The position numbers were made by a program, and so were the translations under genes. A stretch of DNA of 64,000 bases from Blautia sp. (GTDB lineage Bacteria; Bacillota; Clostridia; Lachnospirales; Lachnospiraceae). The stretch is from NCBI GenBank assembly GCA_026169535.1, contig JAPFCU010000013.1, positions 1 to 64,000 of the forward strand, read 5' to 3'. This document shows positions 44,676-53,140 of this stretch, piece after piece (position 1 is the stretch's first letter; every line of letters starts with the position of its first letter). The notes beneath the pieces are model-generated. The model was given only the letters and a program-made list of their open reading frames with translations, did not search any database and had not been told where the DNA came from.

Positions 44676-45506
44676 ATGAAGAAAAAAACAGTTGCAGTAA
44701 TGATGACAGCACTTATGGCGATGGGGATGATGACAGCAGTCAGTGTACAGGCAGGAGTAAAAGATAAGACTCTGATCGTAGGTTTTGATGCAGAGTATCC
44801 GCCATACGGATATATGGATGAGAACGGAGAATATACAGGCTTTGATCTGGAACTTGCTCAGGCAGTCTGTGATATAGAAGGATGGGAACTGGAGAAGAAG
44901 CCTATCAACTGGGATTCTAAGGATATGGAATTGAATTCTGGTTCTATAGACTGTATATGGAATGGATTTACTATGAATGGAAGGGAAGAAGAATATACTT
45001 TTTCTGTTCCTTATGTAGATAACAGTCAGGTGATCGTTGTAGCAGAAGATTCAGGCATTGAAAAACTTACAGATCTGGCAGGCAGGACTGTAGGTGTGCA
45101 GGCGGCTTCTGCAGCGCTGGATGTGCTTCAGAGTGAAGAGGAGGGTGGTCAGAAGAAACTGGCAGATACCTTTGCAGCATTAAATGAATTTGCTGATTAC
45201 AATACAGCATTTACAGAGCTTCAGGCAGGAGCCCTGGATGCCTTGGCAATTGACGTAGGTGTTGCCAAATATCAGATCAAATCCAGAGGAGAAGGATTTG
45301 TAATGCTGGATGAAAGTCTGAATACAGAACAGTATGCTATTGGATTTAAGAAAGGCAACGATGAGCTTTGTGATATCGTTAATGCAGACCTTCAGAAGCT
45401 TGCTGATGACGGAACTGTTCAGGAACTGGCTGAAAAGTATGAGATTGCTGATATGGTAAGTCTTGGAGCAGCTGAAGAAACTGATACAGAAGAGACTGCA
45501 GAATAA
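44676..45506 (+). CDS. Amino-acid ABC transporter substrate-binding protein
   Basis: Extracytoplasmic solute receptor of family 3, 276 residues. ATG 44676 is chosen for AAGGGAG upstream and because it begins the signal peptide MKKKTVAVMMTALMAMGMM..., which ends near VQAG. A lipobox Cys is absent, which is odd for a Gram-positive binding protein. The mature part shows LIVGFDAEYPPYGYMDENGEYTGFDLE-type sequence, WNGFTMNGREEEYTFSVPY and VGVQAASAALDVL, typical of polar amino-acid binders (cystine/glutamine/arginine group). The acidic C-terminus (EETDTEETAE) is unusual. It is followed by permease and ATPase genes. Confidence 0.92.
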   Translation: MKKKTVAVMMTALMAMGMMTAVSVQAGVKDKTLIVGFDAEYPPYGYMDENGEYTGFDLELAQAVCDIEGWELEKKPINWDSKDMELNSGSIDCIWNGFTMNGREEEYTFSVPYVDNSQVIVVAEDSGIEKLTDLAGRTVGVQAASAALDVLQSEEEGGQKKLADTFAALNEFADYNTAFTELQAGALDALAIDVGVAKYQIKSRGEGFVMLDESLNTEQYAIGFKKGNDELCDIVNADLQKLADDGTVQELAEKYEIADMVSLGAAEETDTEETAE

Positions 45507-45571
45507 GTATATTTCGGGCAGAGAAGCTTCAGCTGTCTGAGATATAACTGAATAGAGAATGGAGACAAAAT

Positions 45572-45612
45572 AGGTTGCTGTGCAGGTTGATGGTCAACTG
45601 GTGCAGCAACCT
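45572..45612 (+). other. RNA hairpin between binding-protein and permease genes
   Basis: AGGTTGCTG (45572-45580) / CAGCAACCT (45604-45612) with an inner GTTGA/TCAAC stem, followed by TATTTGTG. It is likely an attenuator or processing/stabilising stem that sets binding-protein mRNA above permease mRNA. The long-frame start at 45618 is rejected. Confidence 0.6.
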
Positions 45613-45665
45613 TATTTGTGACAAAGATATCTTATAAAATTTATTATGATCACGGAGGAAAGAAT

Positions 45666-46313
45666 ATGAGTTTTCAGGTGATGCTGGAACAGCTTACCAT
45701 AGGTTTTGGATCAACGTTGATGATCTTCTGCCTGACACTTTTGTTTTCCCTTCCTTTGGGACTTGTAGTGTACTTTGGAAGAGTGTGCAGATTTAAACCG
45801 TTAAGTCTTTTGGTAAAATGCTATATTTCCATTATGAGAGGTACGCCTCTGATGCTGCAGCTTCTGTTGTGGTATTTTGGTCCCTTTTATTTGTGGGGGA
45901 TGAATATTGGCGGATATAAATTTACCGCCATCATTCTGGGATGTTCTTTAAATTATGCGGCTTATTTTGCAGAAATCTACCGTTCCGGCATTGAGTCTAT
46001 TCCAGCCGGACAGTATGAAGCAGCACAGCTTCTTGGATATAACAGACAGCAGACATTTTTTAAGATTGTTCTTCCGCAGATGGTGAAGATTGTTCTTCCG
46101 TCTGTAACAAATGAGGTGATCACCCTGGTAAAGGATACGTCCCTTGTTTACTCTGTATCTTATATTGAGATGTTTGCAAGAGCAAAACAGATCGCGGCTG
46201 CAGAGACAACAGTTATGCCTTTTATGATCGCAGGTGTATTTTATTATATCTTTAATTTTGTGGTTGCCTGGATCATGGAATGGTTTGAGAAAAAAATGAA
46301 TTATTATCATTAG
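45666..46313 (+). CDS. Amino-acid ABC transporter permease
   Basis: HisM/GlnP-type inner-membrane permease, 215 residues, with about five membrane helices. The start ATG 45666 follows GGAGGAAAG. The N-terminus [22 protein letters not shown] and the [15 protein letters not shown] motif are characteristic. The EAA loop, which docks the ATPase, is [20 protein letters not shown]. The C-terminal helix ends EKKMNYYH. The ATPase gene starts 10 bp after the stop. Confidence 0.94.
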   Translation: MSFQVMLEQLTIGFGSTLMIFCLTLLFSLPLGLVVYFGRVCRFKPLSLLVKCYISIMRGTPLMLQLLLWYFGPFYLWGMNIGGYKFTAIILGCSLNYAAYFAEIYRSGIESIPAGQYEAAQLLGYNRQQTFFKIVLPQMVKIVLPSVTNEVITLVKDTSLVYSVSYIEMFARAKQIAAAETTVMPFMIAGVFYYIFNFVVAWIMEWFEKKMNYYH

Positions 46314-46323
46314 GAGGAGCGAA

Positions 46324-47085
46324 ATGAATCTTCTGGAAATGAAAAATATAAAAAAAGAATTTAACGGACTGAAAGTCCTGAAAGATATTTCCCTTCATGT
46401 AAAGGAAGGAGAGATCGTTTCTATTATCGGACCTTCTGGTTCCGGAAAATCCACTCTATTAAGATGTGCCACTATGCTGACGGATATTGACAGCGGTGAG
46501 ATCACTTATATGGGAAAAAAGACTGTCTGGATGGAAAATGGAAAACCAGTTACTCCGCCAAAAAAGGAACTGAAAGAAATCCGTTCCTGCTTTGGACTTG
46601 TTTTTCAGAATTTCAACCTGTTTCCGCATTATTCCGTCATGAAAAATATTACAGATGCGCCAATCCATGTGCAGAAACGAGAAAAAACGGAAGTTTATCA
46701 GGAAGCCAGGGAACTTCTGGCTAAAATGGGTCTTTCCGATAAGGAAGATGCCTATCCCTGTCAGCTTTCCGGCGGTCAGTGTCAGAGAGTTGCCATTGCC
46801 AGGGCTCTGGCTCTGAATCCAAAGATCCTTTTCTTTGATGAACCTACATCAGCACTGGACCCGGAACTGACCGGAGAGGTGCTACGGGTCATCCGCTCCC
46901 TTGCAGATCTGCATATTACTATGGTGATCGTTACCCATGAGATGAATTTTGCCAGAGAGATTTCTGATCGGATCATCTTTATGGATCAGGGAGTGATCGC
47001 GGTGGAAGGAACTCCGGAACAGGTATTTTCTTCTGATAACAGCCGTATGAAGGAATTCCTGGGTAAATTCCATCAGGGAGCATAA
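46324..47085 (+). CDS. Amino-acid ABC transporter ATP-binding protein
   Basis: GlnQ-type ATPase energising the upstream permease, 253 residues. Walker A is GPSGSGKST, the Q-loop [13 protein letters not shown], the signature [17 protein letters not shown], Walker [16 protein letters not shown] and the H-loop [13 protein letters not shown] slightly longer loop ([19 protein letters not shown]) follows the Walker A region. RBS AGGAGG overlaps the permease stop. It is the last gene of the operon. Confidence 0.95.
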   Translation: MNLLEMKNIKKEFNGLKVLKDISLHVKEGEIVSIIGPSGSGKSTLLRCATMLTDIDSGEITYMGKKTVWMENGKPVTPPKKELKEIRSCFGLVFQNFNLFPHYSVMKNITDAPIHVQKREKTEVYQEARELLAKMGLSDKEDAYPCQLSGGQCQRVAIARALALNPKILFFDEPTSALDPELTGEVLRVIRSLADLHITMVIVTHEMNFAREISDRIIFMDQGVIAVEGTPEQVFSSDNSRMKEFLGKFHQGA

Positions 47086-47094
47086 GAAAAGAGG

Positions 47095-47123
47095 TTGCTT
47101 TTAAATCAGGGATGTTATATAAT
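47095..47123 (+). promoter_or_regulatory. Promoter of purB
   Basis: TTGCTT (47095-47100), 17-bp spacer, TATAAT (47118-47123), 99 bp upstream of the purB ATG. Confidence 0.65.
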
Positions 47124-47222
47124 TTTCTTCGTATGATATGACTGTATGAATAAAGAAGAAACAGTGTTTTTTCTGAAATGGACAGTCACGGCAGGAATCT
47201 TTCAAATGATAGGAGATACGGA

Positions 47223-48656
47223 ATGAGTACAGACAGATATGTAAGTCCGCTCTCAGAGCGCTATGCAAGTAAGGAAATGCAGTATATTTTCTCACCGGAT
47301 ATGAAATTCCGCACATGGAGAAGATTATGGATCGCCCTTGCAGAGACAGAAAAGGAACTTGGACTGAATATTACGCAGGAGCAGATCGATGAGCTGAAAA
47401 GCCACGCAGACGATATTAACTATGATGTAGCAAAGGAAAGAGAACGTCAGGTACGCCATGACGTTATGTCTCATGTGTACGCGTACGGTGTGCAGTGTCC
47501 GAAAGCAAAGGGAATCATCCATCTGGGGGCAACCTCATGCTATGTAGGCGATAATACAGATATCATTGTGATGGCAGAGGCTTTGAAGTTAGTTCGTAAG
47601 AAACTGGTCAATGTGATCGCGGAACTGTCAAAATTTGCTGATAAATATAAAGACCAGCCAACACTGGCATTTACTCATTTCCAGCCGGCGCAGCCAACGA
47701 CGGTAGGAAAAAGAGCAACACTCTGGACACAGGAGTTTCTGATGGATCTGGAGGATCTGGAATATGTATTAGGCACACTGAAGCTTCTGGGCTCCAAAGG
47801 TACAACAGGAACACAGGCAAGCTTTCTTGAACTGTTTGACGGAGATCAGGAAACTATTGACAAGATCGATCCGATGATCGCTGAAAAAATGGGCTTTGAG
47901 AATTGTTATCCGGTATCCGGACAGACCTATTCCCGTAAGGTGGATACAAGGGTTCTGAATATTCTTGCAGGAATTGCGGCAAGCGCCCATAAGATGTCTA
48001 ACGATATCCGTCTTCTTCAGCATCTGAAGGAAGTAGAGGAGCCTTTTGAAAAATCTCAGATCGGTTCTTCTGCAATGGCTTATAAGAGAAACCCTATGAG
48101 AAGTGAACGTATTGCTTCTCTGTCAAGATATGTGATGATCGATGCTCTGAATCCGGCTATCACATCTGCGACCCAGTGGTTTGAGAGAACTCTGGATGAC
48201 TCTGCAAATAAGAGACTCAGTGTTCCGGAAGGCTTCCTTGCCATTGACGGAATCCTGGATCTTTGCCTGAATGTAGTGGACGGACTGGTTGTTTATCCTA
48301 AGGTAATCGAAAAACGTCTTCGTTCTGAACTTCCGTTTATGGCAACAGAGAATATCATGATGGATGCGGTTAAGGCAGGCGGAGACCGTCAGGAACTTCA
48401 CGAGCGTATCCGTGAACTTTCCATGGAAGCAGGACGTACAGTAAAGGTAGAAGGAAAGGATAATAATCTTCTGGAACTGATTGCAGCAGATCCGGCCTTT
48501 AACCTGACTCTGGAGGAACTGGAAAAGACAATGGAGCCGTCCAGATATGTGGGAAGAGCCAAAGTGCAGACAGAGGTATTTCTGGCAAAAACTGTACAGC
48601 CGGTTCTTGACGCTCATAAGGAGCTTCTTGGAGTAACAGCAGAAATCAATGTATAA
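47223..48656 (+). CDS. purB: Adenylosuccinate lyase
   Basis: Acts twice in purine synthesis, cleaving SAICAR and adenylosuccinate. It is 477 residues. ATG 47223 follows AGGAG (47211-47215); a frame start at 47178 is rejected. Conserved parts are HLGATSCYVGDNTD, AFTHFQPAQPTTVGKRATLW and the fumarase-type signature SSAMAYKRNPMRSERI. It is followed 66 bp later by purA, so both AMP-branch enzymes are adjacent, with a palindrome between them. Confidence 0.97.
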   Translation: MSTDRYVSPLSERYASKEMQYIFSPDMKFRTWRRLWIALAETEKELGLNITQEQIDELKSHADDINYDVAKERERQVRHDVMSHVYAYGVQCPKAKGIIHLGATSCYVGDNTDIIVMAEALKLVRKKLVNVIAELSKFADKYKDQPTLAFTHFQPAQPTTVGKRATLWTQEFLMDLEDLEYVLGTLKLLGSKGTTGTQASFLELFDGDQETIDKIDPMIAEKMGFENCYPVSGQTYSRKVDTRVLNILAGIAASAHKMSNDIRLLQHLKEVEEPFEKSQIGSSAMAYKRNPMRSERIASLSRYVMIDALNPAITSATQWFERTLDDSANKRLSVPEGFLAIDGILDLCLNVVDGLVVYPKVIEKRLRSELPFMATENIMMDAVKAGGDRQELHERIRELSMEAGRTVKVEGKDNNLLELIAADPAFNLTLEELEKTMEPSRYVGRAKVQTEVFLAKTVQPVLDAHKELLGVTAEINV

Positions 48657-48664
48657 ATTATAGT

Positions 48665-48687
48665 AACTATTCAGGTACTGAACAGTT
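48665..48687. repeat. Near-perfect inverted repeat between purB and purA
   Basis: AACTATTCAG (48665-48674), 3-nt spacer GTA, CTGAACAGTT (48678-48687); one mismatch. It lacks a U-run, so it is more likely a processing hairpin or operator than a terminator. Confidence 0.5.
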
Positions 48688-48722
48688 AAGATCAATAAAC
48701 GACACGAGGAGGAAATAGTGTT

Positions 48723-50000
48723 ATGATCAAAGCAGTAGTTGGAGCAAACTGGGGAGATGAGGGCAAAGGCAAGATTACTGATATGCTTGCTGAAGAAGCT
48801 GATATTATCGTAAGATTTCAGGGAGGTGCCAATGCAGGGCATACTATCGTGAATGATTATGGTAAATTTGCACTTCATACACTTCCGTCAGGTGTGTTTT
48901 ATGACCATACAACAAGCATTATCGGTAATGGTGTGGCACTGAATATCCCGGTATTTTTTAAAGAGTATCAGGAGGTTGTGGACAGAGGAGTTCCGGCTCC
49001 GAAGATTATGATCTCTGATCGTGCCCAGATCGTGATGCCGTATCACATCCTGTTCGATCAGTATGAAGAGGAACGTCTGGGAGGCAAGTCATTTGGCTCT
49101 ACTAAATCCGGTATTGCACCTTTTTATTCTGATAAGTATGCAAAGATCGGTTTCCAGGTGGCAGAGCTTTTTGATGAAGATGCCCTGAGAGAAAAAGTGG
49201 AGCGTGTGTGTGAAACAAAGAATGTTCTTCTTGAGCATCTGTACCACAAGCCGCTTCTGAATCCGGATGATATTATGGCAGAGCTGATGAAATATAAAGA
49301 AATGGTTGCTCCTTATGTAGGAGATGTTTCTCTGTTCCTGTGGAATGCTCTGAAAGAGGGAAAAGAGATTCTTCTTGAGGGACAGCTTGGTTCCCTGAAA
49401 GATCCGGATCACGGAATTTACCCGATGGTAACTTCTTCTTCTACACTGGCAGCTTACGGCGCTATCGGCGCAGGTGTGCCGCCATATGAGATTAAAAAAA
49501 TCATTACTGTGTGCAAGGCTTATTCCAGTGCAGTAGGAGCAGGCGCTTTTGTTTCCGAAATCTTTGGAGAAGAGGCAGACGAACTTCGCAGAAGAGGCGG
49601 AGATGGTGGAGAATATGGCGCTACTACAGGACGTCCGAGACGTATGGGATGGTTTGACTGTGTGGCATCCAAGTATGGCTGTCGTATGCAGGGAACTACA
49701 GACGTAGCCTTTACTGTTCTGGATGTTCTTGGATATCTGGATGAGATCCCGGTATGTACCGGATATGAGATCGACGGAAAGGTAACTACGGAATTCCCTA
49801 CTACAGGACTTCTGGAAAAGGCAAAACCGGTACTGGAAGTGCTTCCGGGCTGGAAATGCGATATCCGTGGAATCAGAAAATACGAAGATCTTCCGGAAAA
49901 CTGCCGCAAGTATGTAGAGTTTGTTGAGAAACAGATTGGATTCCCGATCACAATGGTTTCCAACGGACCAGGAAGAAACGATATCATCTACAGAAAATAA
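48723..50000 (+). CDS. purA: Adenylosuccinate synthetase
   Basis: GTP-dependent ligation of aspartate to IMP, the committed step to AMP. It is 425 residues, the usual length. The P-loop-like N-terminus is VVGANWGDEGKGKITDML. Further motifs are FQGGANAGHTI, LEGQLGSLKDPDHGIYPMVTSS and the C-terminal VSNGPGRNDII. RBS GAGGAGGAAA lies upstream of the ATG. It is followed by a strong terminator and probably co-transcribed with purB. Confidence 0.97.
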   Translation: MIKAVVGANWGDEGKGKITDMLAEEADIIVRFQGGANAGHTIVNDYGKFALHTLPSGVFYDHTTSIIGNGVALNIPVFFKEYQEVVDRGVPAPKIMISDRAQIVMPYHILFDQYEEERLGGKSFGSTKSGIAPFYSDKYAKIGFQVAELFDEDALREKVERVCETKNVLLEHLYHKPLLNPDDIMAELMKYKEMVAPYVGDVSLFLWNALKEGKEILLEGQLGSLKDPDHGIYPMVTSSSTLAAYGAIGAGVPPYEIKKIITVCKAYSSAVGAGAFVSEIFGEEADELRRRGGDGGEYGATTGRPRRMGWFDCVASKYGCRMQGTTDVAFTVLDVLGYLDEIPVCTGYEIDGKVTTEFPTTGLLEKAKPVLEVLPGWKCDIRGIRKYEDLPENCRKYVEFVEKQIGFPITMVSNGPGRNDIIYRK

Positions 50001-50010
50001 AAATAAGAAG

Positions 50011-50040
50011 CGCCGGAGAATCTTTCTCCGGCGTGTTTCT
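50011..50040 (+). terminator. Terminator after purA
   Basis: CGCCGGAGAA / TTCTCCGGCG with a 3-nt loop, then TGTTTCT. Confidence 0.85.
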
Positions 50041-50159
50041 ATATGCATCGGGAAAGCATATATTCTGCAATTATTTTTCTGTTGCTAAAAATGGCTCTTC
50101 ATGGTTTTGTACAGAGTCTGGAGTGTTTTGGAAAAAATGAAAGGATGTGCATAATTGAT

Positions 50160-50975
50160 ATGAAAAAATGGAAACGGGGGCTGGCACTGGCAGGTGCAGT
50201 GTTTCTTCTGGTGATATTCTGTTTGCCTATGTATTTTGCACTGACAGGAAACTTCTCCATGGGAACTTTTATGGCTTCTCTTATGGGGGCTTTTTTTGCA
50301 GCCTTTATGGCATACGCCATGTGGCTTGTATACCGGGCTCTTGATAAAAGAAGATCTGAGAAGAATGCGGGAAAGATAAAACATGTGATTTTTGATGTAG
50401 GACGTGTTCTGGTTGATTTTAACTGGGAAGAATATCTGAAAGGCTTTGGCTTTCCGAAAGAAGAGGAGGAGACCATTGCCCGGGAAGTATTCAAAAGTGA
50501 TATCTGGAATGAGAGAGACAGAGGGCTTTACAGTGAGGAAGAGTATGTTCGTCAGTTTGTAGAGAAAGCACCGCAGTACAAAAAAGATATCCGCCGTGTT
50601 GTAAGAGAGTCAGGAAAGACTATTGTGACCAGAGACTACGCGGATACCTGGGTGAAATACCTGAAAAAACGAGGTTATCATACATATGTCCTGTCTAATT
50701 ACAGTCAATACATGCTGGAACAGACCAGAAATAAGCTGACATTCCTGAAGTATATGGATGGAATTGTTTTTTCCTGTGAAGTAAAAGAACTGAAGCCGGA
50801 ACCGGAAATTTATAAGGTTCTTCTGGATACGTACGGACTGGATCCGGAGGAATGTGTGTTTATTGATGATCGGAAAGAAAACTGTACAGGAGCACAGAAA
50901 CTGGGACTTCATACGGTACATTTTCGTGATTTTAAGCAGGCGGCAGAGGCTTTGGAACGCCTTGGTGTAAAATAA
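50160..50975 (+). CDS. HAD-family hydrolase with N-terminal membrane hairpin
   Basis: About 271 residues. Residues 6-55 form two hydrophobic helices (LALAGAVFLLVIFCLPMYFAL and ASLMGAFFAAFMAYAMWLVY), so the enzyme should be membrane tethered with its catalytic domain in the cytosol. The HAD subfamily IA core shows motif I HVIFDVGRVLVDFNW, motif II YVLSNYS, Lys in KELKPEPEIY and motif III CVFIDDRKENC. The nucleophile-plus-two residue is Gly-Arg rather than the usual Asp-x-Asp, as in the epoxide-hydrolase/YihX-like group. The start is uncertain (ATG 50145 or 50160) because AAAGGA lies 5' of both. The substrate is unknown. Confidence 0.8.
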   Translation: MKKWKRGLALAGAVFLLVIFCLPMYFALTGNFSMGTFMASLMGAFFAAFMAYAMWLVYRALDKRRSEKNAGKIKHVIFDVGRVLVDFNWEEYLKGFGFPKEEEETIAREVFKSDIWNERDRGLYSEEEYVRQFVEKAPQYKKDIRRVVRESGKTIVTRDYADTWVKYLKKRGYHTYVLSNYSQYMLEQTRNKLTFLKYMDGIVFSCEVKELKPEPEIYKVLLDTYGLDPEECVFIDDRKENCTGAQKLGLHTVHFRDFKQAAEALERLGVK

Positions 50976-50990
50976 CCGGTACAAAAGCAA

Positions 50991-51033
50991 AAGTCCCAGG
51001 ACCGCGGCAAAGCGTCAGCCCTGAGACCTTTTT
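50991..51033 (+). terminator. Terminator after the HAD gene
   Basis: AAGTCCCAGG ... CCTGAGACCTT stem with an inner CGC/GCG pairing, then TTT. Two mismatches make it imperfect. Confidence 0.6.
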
Positions 51034-51075
51034 AGGGGAGGATATAAGTATTTTGAAGTTTTCTTTTGCAGTCTG

Positions 51076-51101
51076 GTTCATTGAAGGGGGATTCAATGAA
51101 C
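51076..51101. repeat. Perfect inverted repeat with G-rich loop
   Basis: GTTCATTGAA (51076-51085), loop GGGGGA, TTCAATGAAC (51092-51101). It lies in the 304-bp gap between the HAD and SEC-C genes, which otherwise holds only a terminator and a promoter. The loop resembles a sequestered ribosome binding site but no gene follows it directly. Confidence 0.5.
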
Positions 51102-51168
51102 ATTTATAGTATGACCGTAAAACGGAAAATTAATACATAGGTCAGGGTATTTTTCTCTAAAATAGGGT

Positions 51169-51196
51169 TTTACTTTTGAGAAAAAGATGATATAAT
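51169..51196 (+). promoter_or_regulatory. Promoter of the SEC-C protein gene
   Basis: TTTACT (51169-51174), 16-bp spacer, TATAAT (51191-51196). Confidence 0.65.
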
Positions 51197-51279
51197 AGGA
51201 ACGCTTAATTAATATGACAGACAGATCGTAACAGCAACTCGCATTAAGCAGCAATTTTTTGAAAAGAGGATGAAATAAC

Positions 51280-51789
51280 ATGAGTGATAAAACAATCTTA
51301 GAACAGTGGCGTACAATAGCCTATGACCAGCAGGCAGACCGCAATAAGCTCCAGCAGTTCTGGGCAAACTACTTCAACATTGAAAAAGGAATTTATGAAC
51401 AGCTTCTTTCAAATCCGGACGAAGTTGTAAGCGGAACTGTCAAGGAACTGGCTGAGAAGTACGGACAGAGTGTGCTTACCATGGTAGGTTTCCTGGATGG
51501 TATCAATGATAGTCTGAAGATTCCGAATCCTATTGAAACAATGGATGAGGATACTCAGGTAACTCTTGCATTTGATAAGGAACTTCTTTACAAAAACATG
51601 GTTGATGCAAAAGCAGACTGGCTTTATGAGCTTCCTCAGTGGAATGCAATCTTCACAGAGGAAAAGAGAAAAGAGCTTTACAAGGAGCAGAAAAAATCCG
51701 GTACAATTGTAAAACCTCATAAGATCGGACGTAACGATCCCTGTCCATGTGGTAGCGGAAAGAAATATAAATTCTGCTGCGGAAGATAA
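51280..51789 (+). CDS. SEC-C motif protein of unknown function
   Basis: 169 residues. The C-terminus is a SEC-C zinc-binding motif, [19 protein letters not shown], as at the end of SecA. The first 140 residues are helical and acidic ([37 protein letters not shown]). They resemble a domain found in Lachnospiraceae SEC-C proteins but not one I can name. RBS AAAGAGG precedes ATG 51280. It overlaps the next gene by one base (TAATG), so the two are coupled. Confidence 0.85.
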   Translation: MSDKTILEQWRTIAYDQQADRNKLQQFWANYFNIEKGIYEQLLSNPDEVVSGTVKELAEKYGQSVLTMVGFLDGINDSLKIPNPIETMDEDTQVTLAFDKELLYKNMVDAKADWLYELPQWNAIFTEEKRKELYKEQKKSGTIVKPHKIGRNDPCPCGSGKKYKFCCGR

Positions 51790-52271
51790 TGAAAATTCAA
51801 GAGAATCTTGACTATATCATCGTGCTCGGAGCGCATGTAAACGGAACACGATTAAGCAAAGCCCTTCTGGAACGAGCCAGAAGGGCTTTGGAGTATCTGG
51901 AAAAGAATCCTGGAACAAAAGCGGTTCTCTCCGGTGGACAGGGAGAGGGAGAATCGATCAGCGAAGCGCAGGCGATGAGCATGTATCTTCAGGAGCATGG
52001 TATCAGCAGTGACAGACTGATTATGGAGGACAGATCCACAAATACAAAGGAAAATCTGGATTTCAGCCTGGAAAAGATTGGTACTTTGGAGGCTTCGGTT
52101 GGTGTGGTGACAAATCATTTCCATGTATTTCGGGGAGTTGCTATAGGAAAAAAATGCGGCTGTAAAAATATTTATCCGATTCCATCCAGATACCGATCCT
52201 GGAGACTGCTGATCTATATTCCAAGGGAAATCCTGGCGATTATTAAAGATAAGCTTGTTGGGAATCTCTGA
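51789..52271 (+). CDS. DUF218/YdcF-family protein
   Basis: 160 residues. It belongs to the ElyC/SanA/YdcF family (DUF218), whose members are linked to envelope polysaccharide metabolism. Conserved pieces are YIIVLGAHVNGTRLSKALLER, KAVLSGGQGEGESISEA, IMEDRSTNTKENLDF and VVTNHFHVFRG. It lacks the N-terminal membrane helices of many relatives, although a hydrophobic patch near the C-terminus (LLIYIPREILAII) could bind the membrane. It is co-transcribed with the SEC-C gene. Confidence 0.88.
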   Translation: MKIQENLDYIIVLGAHVNGTRLSKALLERARRALEYLEKNPGTKAVLSGGQGEGESISEAQAMSMYLQEHGISSDRLIMEDRSTNTKENLDFSLEKIGTLEASVGVVTNHFHVFRGVAIGKKCGCKNIYPIPSRYRSWRLLIYIPREILAIIKDKLVGNL

Positions 52272-52294
52272 TTTGTAAAATTGGAGATTTTTTG
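52263..52294 (+). terminator. Terminator after the DUF218 gene
   Basis: AATCTC (52263-52268) / GAGATT (52284-52289) then TTTTTG; the left arm overlaps the stop codon. The stem is short. Confidence 0.55.
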
Positions 52295-52305
52295 TTGGGG
52301 ATTTC

Positions 52306-52334
52306 TTGACATTTTTGGAAAAGGGTGATACGAT
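52306..52334 (+). promoter_or_regulatory. Promoter of the cobalamin riboswitch transcript
   Basis: TTGACA (52306-52311), 17-bp spacer, TACGAT (52329-52334). Confidence 0.75.
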
Positions 52335-52344
52335 AACGTCAGTA

Positions 52345-52626
52345 TAATTCCATATGAAACATATGAAGTGCTGAGTATTTTCCGCGAAATATTCAGAAAA
52401 GGGAATCAGGTGAGAATCCTGAACGATCCGGTCACTGTAACAGAGGAGCGACTTTTCAATAATCCATTGTACTTTTGTATGAGAAGGAGAAAAGAAGTGA
52501 TGATCCTGAAGTCAGGAAACCTGCTTTGTATGGCGAGGTTAAACTTCCGTGTAAAGTGTAACAACCAACTTGGGGATATCCGCAGTTCCCAAGCGTTGTC
52601 TGCTTTTTGGAAGCAGGCATTTTTTT
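52345..52626 (+). promoter_or_regulatory. Cobalamin riboswitch with terminator
   Basis: The class consensus is visible: GGGAATCAGGTGAGAATCC (52401-52419), CACTGTAAC (52433-52441) and AAGTCAGGAAACCTGC (52509-52524). The expression platform ends in GTCTGCTT/AAGCAGGC plus a T-run (52598-52626). B12 binding should cause termination and lower expression of the Cys-rich protein gene downstream. No B12 synthesis or transport gene of known type is adjacent. Confidence 0.92.
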
Positions 52627-52664
52627 ATGGAATCCGCCTGTTCGTATGAATTATACTTACCCTT

Positions 52665-52812
52665 AAAGGGGTGATGATTAAATGGCAGGCGAGACTGCTC
52701 CGGTTGCATCCGTTCCCTCCGCATATTGAACGAAGCAAAAGTCTACCCCGGAGTAGTTCGCGGGCCCCTCAAAAGAACAGCAGATTTTCGGCGTCAGGTA
52801 CGCCGATTTTTG
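52665..52812 (+). ncRNA. Folded leader RNA with second terminator, between riboswitch and Cys-rich gene
   Basis: Nested complementary segments: AGGGG (52667-52671)/CCCCT (52765-52769); GCGA-g-ACTGCTCCGG (52689-52703)/CCGGAGTAGTTCGC (52748-52761); TTGC/GCAA and CGTTC/GAACG inside. Then TCGGCG/CGCCGA plus TTTTT (52788-52811), a terminator directly before the RBS. A 15-codon frame (52682-52729) with AAAGGGG upstream lies in the fold. It could be a second riboswitch or attenuator; the class is not recognised. Confidence 0.55.
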
Positions 52813-52830
52813 TTTATAAAGGAGAAGAAT

Positions 52831-53121
52831 ATGAGCAAAGAATATTGGGAAGACAAGCACTATTCGTTTTTCAGCAACAGAGAATGCGAATATTTTCCAT
52901 GCCATAAAGGGGCAGATCCGGAAAATTTCAACTGTTTGTTCTGTTACTGTCCGCTGTATGCTCTTGGAGATAAGTGCGGCGGGAATTTTCACTATACGGA
53001 GAATGGAATAAAGGACTGCACCAACTGCCAGCTGCCTCATAAAAGAAAAAATTATGGCTATGTTACGGGAAAGTATCAGGAGCTGGCGGAGATGATGAGA
53101 AAGATAAAGGATTCTGAGTAG
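52831..53121 (+). CDS. Cysteine-rich small-domain (zinc-finger-like) protein
   Basis: 96 residues from ATG 52831, with AAAGGAG at 52818-52824. Nine cysteines are visible in the order C-EYFPCHKG, C-LFCYCPLYALGDKC and C-TNC, matching the zf-like Cys-rich small domain (PF04071 type) often encoded in cobalamin gene neighbourhoods. It is a presumed metal-binding protein without a defined reaction. The upstream cobalamin riboswitch supports a role connected with B12 or cobalt. A terminator overlaps its stop codon. Confidence 0.87.
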   Translation: MSKEYWEDKHYSFFSNRECEYFPCHKGADPENFNCLFCYCPLYALGDKCGGNFHYTENGIKDCTNCQLPHKRKNYGYVTGKYQELAEMMRKIKDSE

Positions 53122-53140
53122 TTCAGAATCCTCTTTTTTT
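53108..53140 (+). terminator. Terminator after the Cys-rich gene
   Basis: AGGATTCTGA / TCAGAATCCT with a 5-nt loop and a T-run (53134-53140). The stop codon lies in the loop. Confidence 0.85.

Noticed and set aside
52671-52907. 78-codon frame across the leader of the Cys-rich gene
   Set aside because: Crosses a terminator and overlaps the better supported gene at 52831 in another frame.
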